From assembly GCA_030760725.1 (NCBI GenBank), contig JASWHV010000011.1, positions 86,337,338-86,401,337 of the forward strand: 64,000 nt of DNA, written 5' to 3'. Of the stretch, positions 1 to 11,456 are shown piece after piece; position 1 is the stretch's first letter, and the number at the start of each line of letters is the position of its first letter. Source of the DNA: Neostapfia colusana (lineage: Eukaryota; Streptophyta; Magnoliopsida; Poales; Poaceae). The position numbers and the translations under genes were made by a program. A model generated the notes under the pieces. It was not told where the DNA came from. It saw nothing but the letters and a program-made list of their open reading frames with translations, and made no database searches.

Positions 1-2011
1 CTTCTCTGCCTCCATGGCACGAGAAGCCCGGAGCTCCTCCATAGTCTTGGAAGTGGCGGCAAGCTCCTGGGCCAGGTCTTTGCTCGCAAGCTCCTTCTCC
101 TTGGCGGCCAACTCCTCCTCCTTGGCAGCCACCTCCACAGCATGACGCTCCTGGGAGGCCTCCTTGGACGAGGCGGCAAGCTCACGCTCATAGACGAGCA
201 AGAGCTGCTTTCCCAAGCACTCACGATCCCCCTTGTGAGCTGCCTCGCGGATGCTGAGATCCCTCTCCTTTCCCTGCACCTCCTGCTCCCGTCGGACAAG
301 GATCTCCCGTGCCTCCGAAACAACTTCGATGCGAGCATTGGCTGCGGCGTGGAGCTTTTTGGCTTCAGCCAGGAGGTCTCAAGCCGTCATGTTGAGCCTC
401 CCGACTGCGGCCCGCTCTAGGTCAAGGGTATCCTGCATCACCTCCAGGTGTTCCATTCTCGCCTCGCCTTCTCCTTGGCGACCTGGGTGCACTCCTTCAG
501 CAGGTCGCCCCAGTCCCTCAGGTGCTCCAGCTCCGCCTTTAGCTCATACCACTCCCGAGTAAGTGCGTCCTACACCTACTCCAGGCCGGAGTACGCCACC
601 TTCATGGCCTTGGGGAGTGGAACCGCTTCAGGCATCTGCAATAGAGGACACTCCATAGCCTCCAAGGGCTCAGCATCCTCCAGAGGAGCAACCACCACAC
701 CCGCCTGCAGAGAAGAAGGAGGTGGACCTACATGCTGCCTTGGAGTGGCCGCACCGCCACCAGGGACGTCCGTTTCTGTTGGCCGGCTAGTCTCAGAGGT
801 CCGAGAGTCATCGTCTCAGACCGGTCCAGGCGCTGGCTCTGGCGCCAGCGCCGAGTCTCGAGAACCCCCAACGATAGAGGGACTCTGGTCCCTAGGTCGT
901 ACCTGGGTGCCTGGCAGTTCCAGGAGGTGCGACTTCTTGCGTGGGGAGCTAGAACCGCTCGCCCCCACCGGCTTCAGAGCCGGAGACACGTTAGGAGTCT
1001 TACTCACTGTCGCCCTAGGGGTTGGAGGCGCGTCAGGTGTTGGGGCTGTCGTCTTCGGAGCCGCCGGCACCTCAGGAGCCTTCTTCGAGGAAGGAGGCGC
1101 GTCGGTTGCCCTCTTCGCTGCTGGCGGTGTGTTAGGAGCCTTCCTCACTGCCTGTGGCACTTCAAGAGCCTTCTTCAGAGCCATAGCAACATCACGCGCC
1201 TTCCTCGCACCCGCCGGAGCTACCCCGACTGCAGCAATTCTAGAGATGCCGCCAGCACTGGCCGCCAAGCCCGACACAAAACTGTGGGTAGCTTGAGGCC
1301 CCTCCGCTCTGGGCTTCAAGACGAAGCTCCCGTCGGGGCGAACCAGCCTTCTCTTCAGCTTCTTTCTCGACTCTATGACGTCCTTGGGCAGTGAGCGAGG
1401 GCGCGCCGCAGCTACGGGTCCACCGGCCGACACCTTCTCATTCCCCTTGTTGAGGAATGGGTCCTACACATGTGTCGCCTGGTCGTTGGCGCTTCTTCCT
1501 CCGGAGATCTGCACGCCACGAGAAGCATCCCTGACGTGCCGCACAGCGACATCGATGTTGTCCAGTGCCGGCAACTCCTTCAACAACCTCGACCTTGTCG
1601 TCTAGTTGAGGCAAATCGGCAAGCAACTCGCCGGCGGGTTGATGAAGTCGTCGATGTCGGGTGAGGGACAGCTTCAACAGCATGATGATCAGCATATCCA
1701 TATCCGGGCTTGACCCGATGCCGCGCTCTAGCCGGGTGAGATTGTTCTCCCTGGTGTACAACTAGACAGGCCGGGTGTGCTGCTGGAGGGGAGTGATGCG
1801 GCGCGACAGGAAGTCAGCAAGGACCATCAACAACGTTAGGCCCTCCTGCGCCAAGTACTTGATCCTCTCTAACACCGGCTTGTAGGCTTCCTGCAGGTCG
1901 GGGATCTCATCCCCGACGTGATCCTCGCTGACCAGGGGGCCGCTCGGCAGCTCCAGGTGACCGTGGACGTCCGTCCGTGTGATCACCCAGTCCTTCCTCC
2001 AGTGCTCCTAT
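1..2011 (-). pseudogene. Antisense ORF of element J, distal part (Transposase_28-type protein)
   Basis: Read on the - strand from 2011 leftwards, the sequence gives HWRKDWVITRTDVHGHLELP and continues through a segment typical of plant 'putative gypsy-type transposon' proteins. A stop at 1762-1764 is read as TGG to TAG, because LYTREN follows in frame. Frame then changes near 1650. From about 1433 to 816 there is a long Ala/Pro/Lys-rich low-complexity stretch. The last 150 bases (1-150) read as Glu/Ala/Lys heptads (AAKEEELAAKEKELASKD), a predicted coiled coil that continues past the window edge. Function is unknown. The family is seen only in grass transposon contexts. The N-terminal part is at 10667-11102, separated by insertion of element A. 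A TAG also lies at the insertion junction (GGC AAA TAG), probably a mutated Gln codon. Confidence 0.75.
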
Positions 2012-2016
2012 TTGCC
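2012..2016. repeat. Target-site duplication of A, left copy (TTGCC)
   Basis: TTGCC directly precedes the LTR start TGTCACCCGG and recurs at 10662-10666 directly after the right LTR end TGTTACA. The perfect 5-bp duplication proves that A inserted by integrase and fixes both element ends. Confidence 0.92.
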
Positions 2017-5000
2017 TGTCACCCGGTTTCTCCGGAGAACAACCGAGTGAATATCACATGTATGCCAGGATCATTTTCTCATACATGTGATGACAAATAG
2101 TGAAGCATCATCATATTAGAAGCCAAGTGTTCGAATATAAATAAGTCTTACATAGCATAATGTCTCGATGGACGATAATAAGTTCATAACATGTAAATAA
2201 AACAGCAGCAGAATGTAAATCTTGTGGGCTCCGTCACAGGCGTTGCCCGGGGGACTCCATGAACCTAGAATCCTTCTTCGGGTCCAAAGTCTTGGTCATT
2301 GAACACCACATCATCCCCTTGACCTGAGCAGCAATTTAAACCAACAGAAAAGCAAGTTTGAGTACTTTTGGTACTCAGCAAGTGTGGGAAAGTTATGTCA
2401 TGCATGGCTAGAGCAAGGAGAGGTTGAACTCATGGTTTAAGCACTACGCAATTAATACCTATCACCTTAGCTTATTAAGCACCTACATTACTATATAGGT
2501 GAAATGTCTCAATCTCCCAACCCATCATTAATATAAAAGTAACCATAATCTCATCTCCAATGTTAAGCTTCCCGCTTAACATCATCAATTCCCAATTCAT
2601 CATTCTCTAATCATGAATAAGTCCAAGCTGCTCTTGACCGTGAGCACGACTGTCATGACAGTTTTGACTCTGCAGAGTTTGCACCACTGTACCCACATGT
2701 AGTGATTTCATCCCCCGTTGCCGGGTGGACTAAAAGAACCTCCATTATGCCAGTGGCCGCGAACCACGTTCACACTTCCCAGGTGTGTAGCCAGGAGATC
2801 ACTACGAGGCCTTTACAAAGGGATTCCCGATGAGCGTGGGCCCACTGAGGTTTCACCCCTAACAGCATACAAGAGGCTCCAACCCCGCTGCAGTGGCCCC
2901 CTATTGAGCCTTGCGGTTCATATGGTAGTCCAGCTGACACCTACTCCCCGCTCCATCCAAAACGCCCATACTATGCTGGGGATACACCTAATTAATTGGC
3001 CAAGTTGCCCCATCTCAGCATGTAGTTGGCACGGTAAAGCCAGGTTACATGCTCCATGAACCGGTCCTTAGGATCCAGGCAAGTACTAAACACAAACCCG
3101 AGTCTCGTGCACACAACACCAACCAAATCATCCAACTTGCCCCGATCCCTACCTCTACATAACTCATAATATCTCATTCAAGAGTAAGGTAAATAAGTTG
3201 ATGATATCTTATCCCACTTATCCCATTCTAAGCATGGCTAAGCATAAGTATGTAAATAAATGATATAATAAAATAAATCCCAACCCAGGCTACAAGGAAA
3301 TAAGATAATGAAAATCTAGGGAAACTTCCTAGCTTGGGTATCATATTTCAAATTGACAATGCAATTAAATTCTAACTACACATCCTAGTATAGGATCAAA
3401 GTGGTCAAGGACACTTGCCTTCTTCCTGCTGCACTGGGAATGGAAAGTCTTGGTCTTGGAAGGGGAGAACTTGCTCTGGGGCAGGTTCTACTCATGCCAA
3501 TACACATAGCAAAAGAAAACAACAATCCATAAGCCATAGTTCACACTTTCAGTCATGCAAACCACACATACATACATATGAAAGTCATTCACACATTTAG
3601 GTGTTGTGGTTACCCTAGATGTGTTGATTTTTTGCCTACATGCACTCTTAAACATATATATATATATATATTATTTCTAACTTTTGTATTCAGATTTCTA
3701 GTTGCACACTATATATTAATTTCCCATTTGAACAAATTCTCTATATTTAATTAATACACTCCTTAGCCACAAGATTTGCATGAAAGAAAGTTTCCTACTT
3801 CAAATAATTTTTCAGATCTTCTTTAGAATCTCAATTTTAAGTTTTTAAAAATAAATACCTCATTTAATATTTTCAAATTTTGTATACTTATTTTTCCTAT
3901 ATTTTCAGATTTATTTTCTATGCCTAAAAGTAAATTTCAATATTAAAATAGTAAGACATACCCTCTAAACAGAATAGGTTCTGATCTAAAATGTTCAATA
4001 AAATATTTTTGAACTTCCTCTCTGATGTGAAACAATTTAAATTTATTTTACCGGTTTTTAGAATTATTTCCTAGCCTAAAATGTGTCTCTAGAGATAATA
4101 AAAATGAGCAACACTTAGGCAGATTTCATTTCAGCCTAAAATCTACTTTTAACTAATTCTAAAGGTTTTCCAAGTGCTAGGAGAGTTTAAATTTATATTT
4201 GCACATATGTTTGCATCACCATTTAAATTCAAATCCTAGTCACATGTTCAAATTTCTGAATTTAATATCCTATGGGGCCTAAAAGGCAAATCCACCCTAC
4301 TACAGGGTTTAATTTACTATTTCCTAAATTTTCATGGGCCTAATGACACTTAACAGAGGGGTTTTCCTAATTTTTATTAAGTCCAGGGGCTAAAACTGAT
4401 TTTTAAATGAATTTACATGAATTTCTGAAGGTCCAGGGGCTAGATCAGAAGTTTCCGGGGCTAGCTCGTGTTTTTCGAGATCCCTAGGGGGTAGCGCGTA
4501 AGATTCTCGGCCTTTATAACACGGGGCTGACGTGGGTCGTTGGATTTAACACAGACGGCTCAGATTAGATCGCCGAAGCGGTACGGGTAGATCTAATAGG
4601 AACCGCACGATTTAAAATGGACGGGCCTCAGGGGGCTACGTCTCCCTAGTCGGAGCCAGCCCGCGCGCGCGGCGTCGCGCGACGATGGGGGTGGTGATCT
4701 CGCCGACGTAGCTTCGGTTACTTGCCGCTACACGCTAAAACTTGCAGCTTTTCACACGGATCGACTGCGGAGGGGTAGGGGGAGCTCACCTAGGGGTTTC
4801 TCGGGCTTGGGGAGGTCGGAATTCGGCTCTGCGACGACGATGGTTGAAGCTGCTCCTCGGTGCTCGTCAGAATCGATGCTAGGGCGCGAAACTTGTCGCT
4901 TCCTTCACCTGCAGGGCTCCCTGGAGGCGGTGGAGCACGGCAAGCTCGTTAGTCCAGCGAAAAACGAAGAGATCCTAAGGTTTTTCGGTGCGGGATGATC

Positions 5001-5460
5001 GGTTCTCACCGGAGAGAAAGATGGAGCGGCGCTGGGGAATTCGGCGAGTTTCCTTGCGGGGAATGCACGAGGAGAGGCGGCGGCGAGTCGGTTTGGATAA
5101 GTAGCAGCGCCCGGGGCCGAAGATCGAGGCTGCGAGCGCGGGGTTCAGGAGGTGGTTGTGATCGGGCACGAGAGAGAGACGGGGCCGTTGGGGGCGCGCG
5201 GGGAGAGGGATGACATGCGGGCCACGTGCGTCAGAGAGAGGGAGAGAGGCAGGGGGCGTGCGCGGGTTCTGGGCCGGCTGGGTGGGTTTCGGCCCACTGG
5301 CCGGTTTGTGTTTTCTTTTTCTTTTTCTTTTTCCTTTTCCTTTTCCTTTTTCTGTTTTGATTCAAATTTAAATTCCAGTTTGAATTTGAATTGCTACACC
5401 ACATGCAATACGTCCAAAAAATTTTAAATTCCCCTCTTTAGCAGGTATTGGGGTGTTACA
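2017..5460 (-). repeat. 3' LTR of element A (3444 bp)
   Basis: It is bounded by TG...CA (TGTCACCCGG at the left, GGGGTGTTACA at the right, + strand). Right of it lies the polypurine tract of the - strand element. The last 220 bp match 10442-10661. It includes a very AT-rich stretch (about 3640-4420), a GC-rich promoter-like part (about 4620-5290) and a pyrimidine run of TTTTC/TTTCC repeats at about 5310-5350. No believable gene lies in it; the small ORFs are chance. It carries no G-box array, unlike the LTRs of B, D, E, G and J. Confidence 0.88.
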
Positions 5461-5498
5461 GTTCTACCCCCCTTAAAAGAAATCTCGTCCTCGAGATT
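5461..5498 (-). promoter_or_regulatory. Polypurine tract of A with adjoining palindrome
   Basis: Read on the - strand, AAGGGGGGTAGAAC ends exactly where the 3' LTR begins (TGTAACACCCC). It is the primer for plus-strand DNA synthesis. Positions 5481-5498 form an inverted repeat with arms AATCTCG and CGAGATT around a 4-nt loop. The same structure is present at this place in B, D and E. Confidence 0.85.
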
Positions 5499-5505
5499 GG
5501 TGATC

Positions 5506-8500
5506 CTAGAAAAACAAATCTGGAAACTGTGCCTTAAGCTCGTCTTCTCGCTTCCATGTGGCTTCTGCCTCCGAGTGATGCTTCCATTGCACCTTGCACA
5601 TTCGGATTCTTTTGTTTCTTGTGAGGTGTTCCATTGTCTCCAAAATCTTGACTGGTTGCTCGGCATAAGAAAGATCCTCTCGTACGTCCACCTCATTCAT
5701 GGGTAACATTTCTTCGGGTGTTCTTAAACATTTCTTGAGCTGTGACACATGGAATACATCGTGCACATCTGATAGGCGAGCCGGTAGTTCTAGTTGATAT
5801 GCCACTTCACCTTTCCTCTCCAGAATCTGAAAGGGTCCGATGTATTGCGGTGATAATTTCCCTTTCACCTTGAACCAACGAAGTCCTCGGATAGGGGACA
5901 CCTTGAGATAGACATAGTCCCCCACGTTGAAAATAAGCTCCCTTCTCCGTACATCGGCATAACTCTCTTGTCGGGTCTGTGCTATCCTCAAATTGTTGCG
6001 AATTTCCCTCACTTTTGCCTCGGCTTCTTGTAGTACCTCATGCCCAAACACTTTACTTTCCCCTGTTTGGTTCCAAAATAGTGGAGTTCTGCACTTCCTC
6101 CCATACAAAGCCTCAAAGGGTGACATCTTCATACTGGCCTGATAGCTGTTGTTGTAAGAGAACTCCGCATACGGTAAGTTCTTATCCCAACTCCTATTGT
6201 TCTTGAGCGCACACGCTCTCAGCATATCCTCAAGGATCTGATTGGTTCTTTCCGTCTGCCCGTCGGTCTGGGGGTGATAGGCAGAACTAAAATTTAGATG
6301 AGTTCCCATGGTTTTATGTAACTTCTGCCAGAACCTTGAGGTGAACTGTGTCCCTCGATCTGACACTATCTTCTTTGGCACTCCATGAAAACACATGATC
6401 CTTGACATGTACAATTCCGCCAATTTGGATCCGCTATAGCTTTCTTTCACCGGGATGAAATGAGCTACCTTGGTAAGCCGGTCGATGATGACCCATATTG
6501 AATCATATCCCGATTGAGTCCTAGGCAGTCCCACTATGAAATCCATACTGATTTCTTCCCATTTCCATTCAGGCACTTTGAGTGGTTGCAATAATCTCGC
6601 GGGTCGTTGATGTTCTGCTTTCACCAACTGACATGTGTCACATAGGGCAACATGCTCCGCGACATCTCGCTTCATGCCATACCACCAATATCTGCTCTTG
6701 AGGTCATGATACATCTTCGTACTCCCAGGATGAATGGAATAGTTGGAATCATGAGCTTCCTTCAAAATCAATTTACGGATCTCCTTCACTTCAGGCACAC
6801 AGATTCTTTTCTCATGCCACACAGTACCTTGTTCATCCTCTCTGAACCCAGGGGCTTTATTTTCTTTGATGAGTTCTCTAATCTCTTGTATCTTCTCGTC
6901 ATTCTTCTGACAGTTGCGTATGTCTTGCTCTAATGTGGAGTCCACTTCCATGGCGATGGCCTCACCACTATTCACCAGACATAGATTGAGTTTTACAACC
7001 TCTTCCTTCAATTCTGTAGGCATGTCCTTTAAGCTCAACCTATTGACCTGCACCTTCCGGCTTAAGGCATCAGCCATGACGTTCGCTTTCCCAGGATGAT
7101 AGTTGATGCCTACATCAAAGTCGTTGATTAGCTCTAACCATCTCCTTTGTCTGAGGTTGAGATCTGGCTGCGTGAAAATGTACTTTAAGCTCTTATGATC
7201 CGTATATATCTCTGTCCTCTTTCCCATCAAGTAATGCCGCTAAATCTTCAATGCGTGTACCACTGCGGCTAGCTCTAGGTCATGTGTAGGGTAGTTCTTC
7301 TCGTGTTTTCGGAGCTGTCGGGACGCGTAGGCCACGACACGCCCCTCTTGCATGAGAACACATCCCAACCCGTGTCCAGATGCATCGCAGTATACCGAAA
7401 AATTCTTCTGCATATCCGGCATAACTAGCACTGGGGCTGTTGTCAATCTTTTCTTCAGTTCTTGAAAACTCGTCTCACACTGCGGTGTCCATGTGAATGT
7501 GATTCCCTTCTCTAATAATTTGGTGAGGGGTCTCGAGATCTTGGAGAAACCCTCAATAAACCGTCGATAATACCCAGCCAATCCTAAGAAGCTTCGAACT
7601 TCCCCGACATTTTCATGGGTCTTCCACTTCTGCACATCCTCGATCTTGGCGGGATCTACCGAGATTCCTCCCTCCGAGATTATATGTCCTAAGAAGGGAA
7701 CTCTCTTCAGCCAAAATTCACACTTGCTCAGCTTGGCATATAGTTGGTGTTCTCTCAGCTTTTGCAACACCAATCTTAAATGTCCCTCATGTTCTTCTTC
7801 ATTTTTGGAGAAAACGAGAATGCCATTAATGAAAACCACCACAAATTTGTCTAGATATTCCATGAATACCTTGTTCATGAGATACATGAAGTATGCTGGG
7901 GCATTAGTTAGCCCGAACGGCATGACGGTGTATTCATACAGCCCGTACCGAGATACGAAAGCTGTCTTTGGAATGTCGGTTTGCCTTATCTTCAGTTGGT
8001 GGTATCCCGACCTGAGATCAATTTTTGAGAACACACAAGCTCCCCTCAACTGATCAAATAAGTCTTCAATGCGGGGTTATGGGTACTTGTTCTTGATGGT
8101 TACTTCGTTCAACGCACGGTAGTCTACGCATAACCTTTGGGTTCCGTCCTTCTTGGGCACAAATATCACTGGAGCTCCCCATGGTGAGGAACTAGGATGA
8201 ATATACCCCTTCTCTGTCAATTCTCTTATATGCTCCTTGAGCTCTTCCAGCTGTTTGGAGTCCATCCGATAAGGCCTCTTGTATATTGGGGCTGTTCCAG
8301 GCACAAGTTCAATCGCGAATTCCACTTCACGATCGGGAGGCATACCTGGCAGCTCCTCCGGAAAAACATCTGGATACTCGTGGATAATCCTTATCTCTTC
8401 CACTTCCACCTCAACTTGATTGAGTTTAAGGTCCCTCCTAGGTTCTTGTACGGCTACGAACTTTACTGTTGTGCCGCTAGGGTAAGTTAGTTCCACCGTT

Positions 8501-8694
8501 CTTGCCGTACAATAGATGATTCCTTTATGTTTGCTCAACCAATCCATACCCAAAATGATATCTATCCCTTGTGAGTCTATCACTATGAGGTTTGCAGCAA
8601 ATACTACCCCATTAATGTCTAGATTCACCTTGGGACACACTTGTCTTGTCCTTATTTCTCCCCCTGGAGAGTTCACTGCTAACATATGGTTCAA
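5506..8694 (-). pseudogene. Element A pol (protease C-terminal part, RT, RNase H, integrase, chromodomain)
   Basis: One frame runs from about 8694 down to 5506 with two in-frame stops. TAA at 8077-8079 lies just after NKYP, where relatives continue PRIEDL. TAG at 7240-7242 falls where relatives have Trp in KIWRHY. Visible domains in order: GMDWLSKH (protease end, about 8545), RT (8330-7500), RNase H with CDASGHGLG (about 7385) and YTDHKSLKY (about 7215), the integrase HHCC zinc finger (about 6760-6630), the integrase core with DRGTQFTSRFW and HPQTDGQTERTNQ, a GPF-type module, and a chromodomain ending at 5506. The RT catalytic motif, normally F/Y-x-D-D, reads FINGI (codons at 7822-7830), so both catalytic aspartates are replaced. 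The enzyme cannot be active. Confidence 0.93.
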
Positions 8695-8699
8695 TTTGT

Positions 8700-9892
8700 G
8701 TTGTTGCTAGATCATGCTTCTTAACAAATCCTTGAGCAATGAACGAATGGGTAGCACCAGAATCGAACAATAGGGTTGCAATGTGTAAATTGGCAGGAAA
8801 CTTACCAATTACCACGTCAGGTGCCTCTTGCGCTTCCTCTATGGTCACGTGGTTCACCCATCCTCGCATCACATTCTGCTGTTGTGGCTGCATGGGCTTC
8901 TTCTTTGGGCACTTATGGGTGTAGTGCCCCACTTCACCACAGTTGAAGCATTGCACCCCAACTTTGGGTGCCTGGCCTTTGTTATCTTGGGGTTGGTTCG
9001 GTGGTCCTTGTCCTGTTGGTCGAGGTTGATATGTGGGGCGATGCTGCTGTACAAACTGACGCTGCGGCTGCGCTGGTGCTGACGGAGGCCTGAAATTTGG
9101 GTTGTACCCTCTCGGTGCTGAGTAGGGTACCACAGCACGACTCCTTTGCCCTACGGGTTGCTGCATCAGACGTGGGCGTGTGTTGCTACCTGAGGCTTGG
9201 TGTGACCATCCCGCCTTCCTCTTGTTTTCATTCTCCAAGTCCTTCAGCTTCCTCTCCACGACAAATGCTCTGTCTACCATCTTTTGGAAGCTTTCATACT
9301 CGTTGGAGGACATTGCACATTGCATTTCCATAGTAAGCCCTTCCACAAAACAGTCCTGTTTTTGCTCATCAGTTTCTATGTCCCGTGGTGCATAACGGGA
9401 TAGTTGGGTGAACTTGGTGAGGTATTCCCTCACAGTCATGTTGCCTTGCTGCAGTCCCAAGAACTTCTTTCTCTTGTTTTTGAGTTCACCCCTTGGTATG
9501 TAGTGGTTGTGGAAACTGCGCTTGAACTCTTCCCAAGTGATGTTCTCGGGGTCATGATGGGCTGCCACGTAAGCGGTCCACCAATCAACAGCAGGTCCAT
9601 GCAATTGGTGAGAGGCAAACAGCACCCTCTCATACCCTTGGCATTGTATGATCCTCATCTTGCTCTCTATGGTCTTTAACCAGTCATCTGCCTCCAGAGG
9701 TTCAGCAGCACTTGCAAACTTTGGGGGTTGAGTTCCCAGAAACTCACTCAACCTTGGTTGGCGTGGTGCAGCTTGTGGAGGTGGAGCTTGGTGCAAGTTG
9801 GCCACCACTTGAGTTAAACTCTGGATGAGCTGATTCTGATTTTCGAGCATTTGGTGGATAGGATCACCACGACCTTTTCCTCTTCCAGCCAT
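8700..9892 (-). pseudogene. Element A gag with protease N-terminus
   Basis: Starts with MAGRGKGRGDPIHQMLENQ at 9892. The middle is a retrotransposon gag domain (WWTAYVAAHHDPENITWEEF region). A zinc knuckle CFNCGEVGHYTHKC lies at about 8915-8957 and the aspartic protease motif DSGATHSF at about 8735-8760. The frame is lost at about 8700: the expected continuation (LNHMLAVNSPGG) is in the next frame, which indicates a 1-bp indel. Gag forms the virus-like particle in the cytoplasm and the zinc knuckle binds the element RNA. In intact relatives gag and pol are one polyprotein. Confidence 0.92.
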
Positions 9893-10441
9893 CTATCATG
9901 ATCAACAAAATGTTAACTTAAAGCATTATGTATTAACTTCCCAAATTGCTTGTTTAAACTTAAAATTTTAAGGCCTTGATATTTAAACAATTTCTTAAGA
10001 TTTCACGTGGATCTTTGGGCGTCACGTCTCAAGCTAAAATAAATGCACTCTTGATTCAGAGGGGTTCACACATCAAAGCAAAGCAACCTAAAGACGAGGT
10101 TGTGGACAAATGCCCATGGCTTCCACAACTCACGTCACACGCCAATCATTAACACACAAATAAATAGGGTATTGACTCGACTACTCGATAACCTGCTGAA
10201 TTAAGGGAAATGGCTCTAAACAACTCGCATCACTGAGCTGGCTCGTCGGGGTCTTCTTCATTATTGCGTCTGCCCTCTGATTCTGCTTTAGGTGGGGAGG
10301 CTGCTGGTGTAGGAGTGCGGCGACGCTTGCTCGCCCGGCGGTCCGGGGAGTCAGGAGTCCATGTGTCATTTACAGTGACACACAGTTCATTCCCATCTCC
10401 TTTTTCTCTCGCCCTCAAGCTGGCACGAAGCAACGCCTCAC
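9893..10441 (-). other. Untranslated leader of element A, truncated
   Basis: This lies between the gag start and the LTR remnant. It is noncoding as far as I can see. No Met-tRNA primer-binding site (GCTCTGATACCA on the + strand) is found here, so the deletion that removed most of the 5' LTR also took the PBS and the adjacent leader. Confidence 0.7.
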
Positions 10442-10661
10442 TCCACGCGCGTCAGAGAGAGGGAGAGAGGGAGGGGCGCGCGCGGGTTTTGGGCCGGCTG
10501 GGTGGGTTTTGGCCCACTGGCCGGTTTATTTTTCTTTTTCCTTTTCCTTTTTCTACTTTGATTCAAATTTAAATTCCAGTTTGAATTGGAATTGCTACAC
10601 CACATGCAATACGTCCAAAATTTTTTAAATTCCCCTCTTTAGCTGGTTTTGGGGTGTTACA
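10442..10661 (-). repeat. 5' LTR remnant of element A (about 220 bp)
   Basis: It matches the outer end of the 3' LTR (about 5230-5460): the purine-rich run, the GGGCCGGCTGGGTGGG block, the TTTTC run and the terminal GGGGTGTTACA. About 3.2 kb of this LTR is missing. The intact outer end followed by TTGCC shows an internal deletion after insertion, not a truncated insertion. Confidence 0.88.
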
Positions 10662-10666
10662 TTGCC
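10662..10666. repeat. Target-site duplication of A, right copy (TTGCC)
   Basis: Identical to 2012-2016; see the left copy. Confidence 0.92.
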
Positions 10667-11102
10667 GGGGGAGAAGGGCGCTATGTACGACGAGGAGTTC
10701 TTCCTTCGGTGCTCGAAGTAGTAGGCCCCAGGTGGCTTGTGCTTCTTCCCGACGCCCGCCAAATGAAGAACTCACAGAATAGACGCACCGATGGCCGCAC
10801 GCACAGGAACATCTCGCAAAAGTGAATGAAGATCGTCGCTAGTGCTAGGGTGTGCGGCGTCAGGTGGTGGAGCTAAAGCCCGTACACCTCCAGCAGCGTC
10901 AGCAGGGAGGACACCGGTTGAGCGAACCCGACCAACACGTAGGAGGTGAAGAGGACGACCTCGCTGGGTTGCAGGCCAGAGAGTGGGGTCGTCCCGTGGC
11001 AGATCTTTCCTCATACTCGGACGACTGCCAGCCAAGTAGCCGCCTTACGTGCCCAAGTTCTTCGTCAGTCCAGAGGCGGGAGGAGCGAAGGCTGGTCGCC
11101 AT
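10667..11102 (-). pseudogene. Antisense ORF of element J, N-terminal part (Transposase_28-type domain)
   Basis: The best start is ATG at 11102 (MATSLRSSRLWTDEELGHV). Conserved segments then appear in different frames. SGLQPSEVVLFTSYVLVGF continues to LEVYGL, a TAG, LHHLTPHTLALATIFIHFCE and FCEFFIW. After another shift comes GVGKKHKPPGAYYFEHRRKN followed by SSSYIAPFSPGK, up to the insertion site of A. The pattern (xEVVLF, then L-x-HHLTP, then FIHxCE) is that of the Transposase_28 family of plant transposon-associated proteins. Frameshifts and stops show a pseudogene. The rest of the product is encoded at 2011 to 1. Confidence 0.75.
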
Positions 11103-11451
11103 TGGAGCAAGAGGTGGCTGGATCTGCTCGGAAGCGGAAGGTTCGAGATCAAAGATGGAAGACGAAGAGCACAAGGCATGAGGGAGCAAGTAAGGAAACA
11201 ATTGCCTTTCGCTGCAAAGTTTCCTTTACTACTCCCGTGACCCTTGGCAGAGCGTCGTGTGTGGTACCTCGGTTGTCACCGCCCCGTGCTACCCACATCT
11301 CCAATGATGGGTGGGACCCATGTCCGCCTATCAGACAATGGAGGCTAGGTGGGCAGCGTCACAAGGAGGAGGCTTAGGCGGTTCTCGAGAAAAATGGCAC
11401 GGCGGAACTTCAGCGGTCGTCTCGGGAACCGTTACAGTCAATGCCTGGATA
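11103..11451 (+). other. Noncoding 3' region of element J (piece 1)
   Basis: This stretch lies between the antisense ORF start and the insertion of B. It would include the antisense gene's promoter. I see no gene and no clear motif. After B it continues at 38390. Confidence 0.55.
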
Positions 11452-11456
11452 CCGTC
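11452..11456. repeat. Target-site duplication of B, left copy (CCGTC)
   Basis: CCGTC precedes TGTGACACCCGG here and follows TGTTACA at 38385-38389, defining a 26.9-kb insertion that includes C and D. Confidence 0.92.

Larger units (their letters stand above)
2017..10661 (-). mobile_element. Element A: Tekay-type chromovirus (Ty3/gypsy), degenerate
   Basis: On the - strand the order is: 5' LTR remnant, leader, gag with zinc knuckle, protease, RT, RNase H, integrase, chromodomain, polypurine tract, 3' LTR. This order with a C-terminal chromodomain defines a chromovirus. The long LTR (3444 bp) and the sequence place it in the Tekay/Del group. It is flanked by TTGCC on both sides and sits in the antisense ORF of J. 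It is dead: there is a frameshift at about 8700, in-frame stops at 8077-8079 and 7240-7242, a mutated RT active site, and most of the 5' LTR with the PBS is deleted. Confidence 0.93.
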
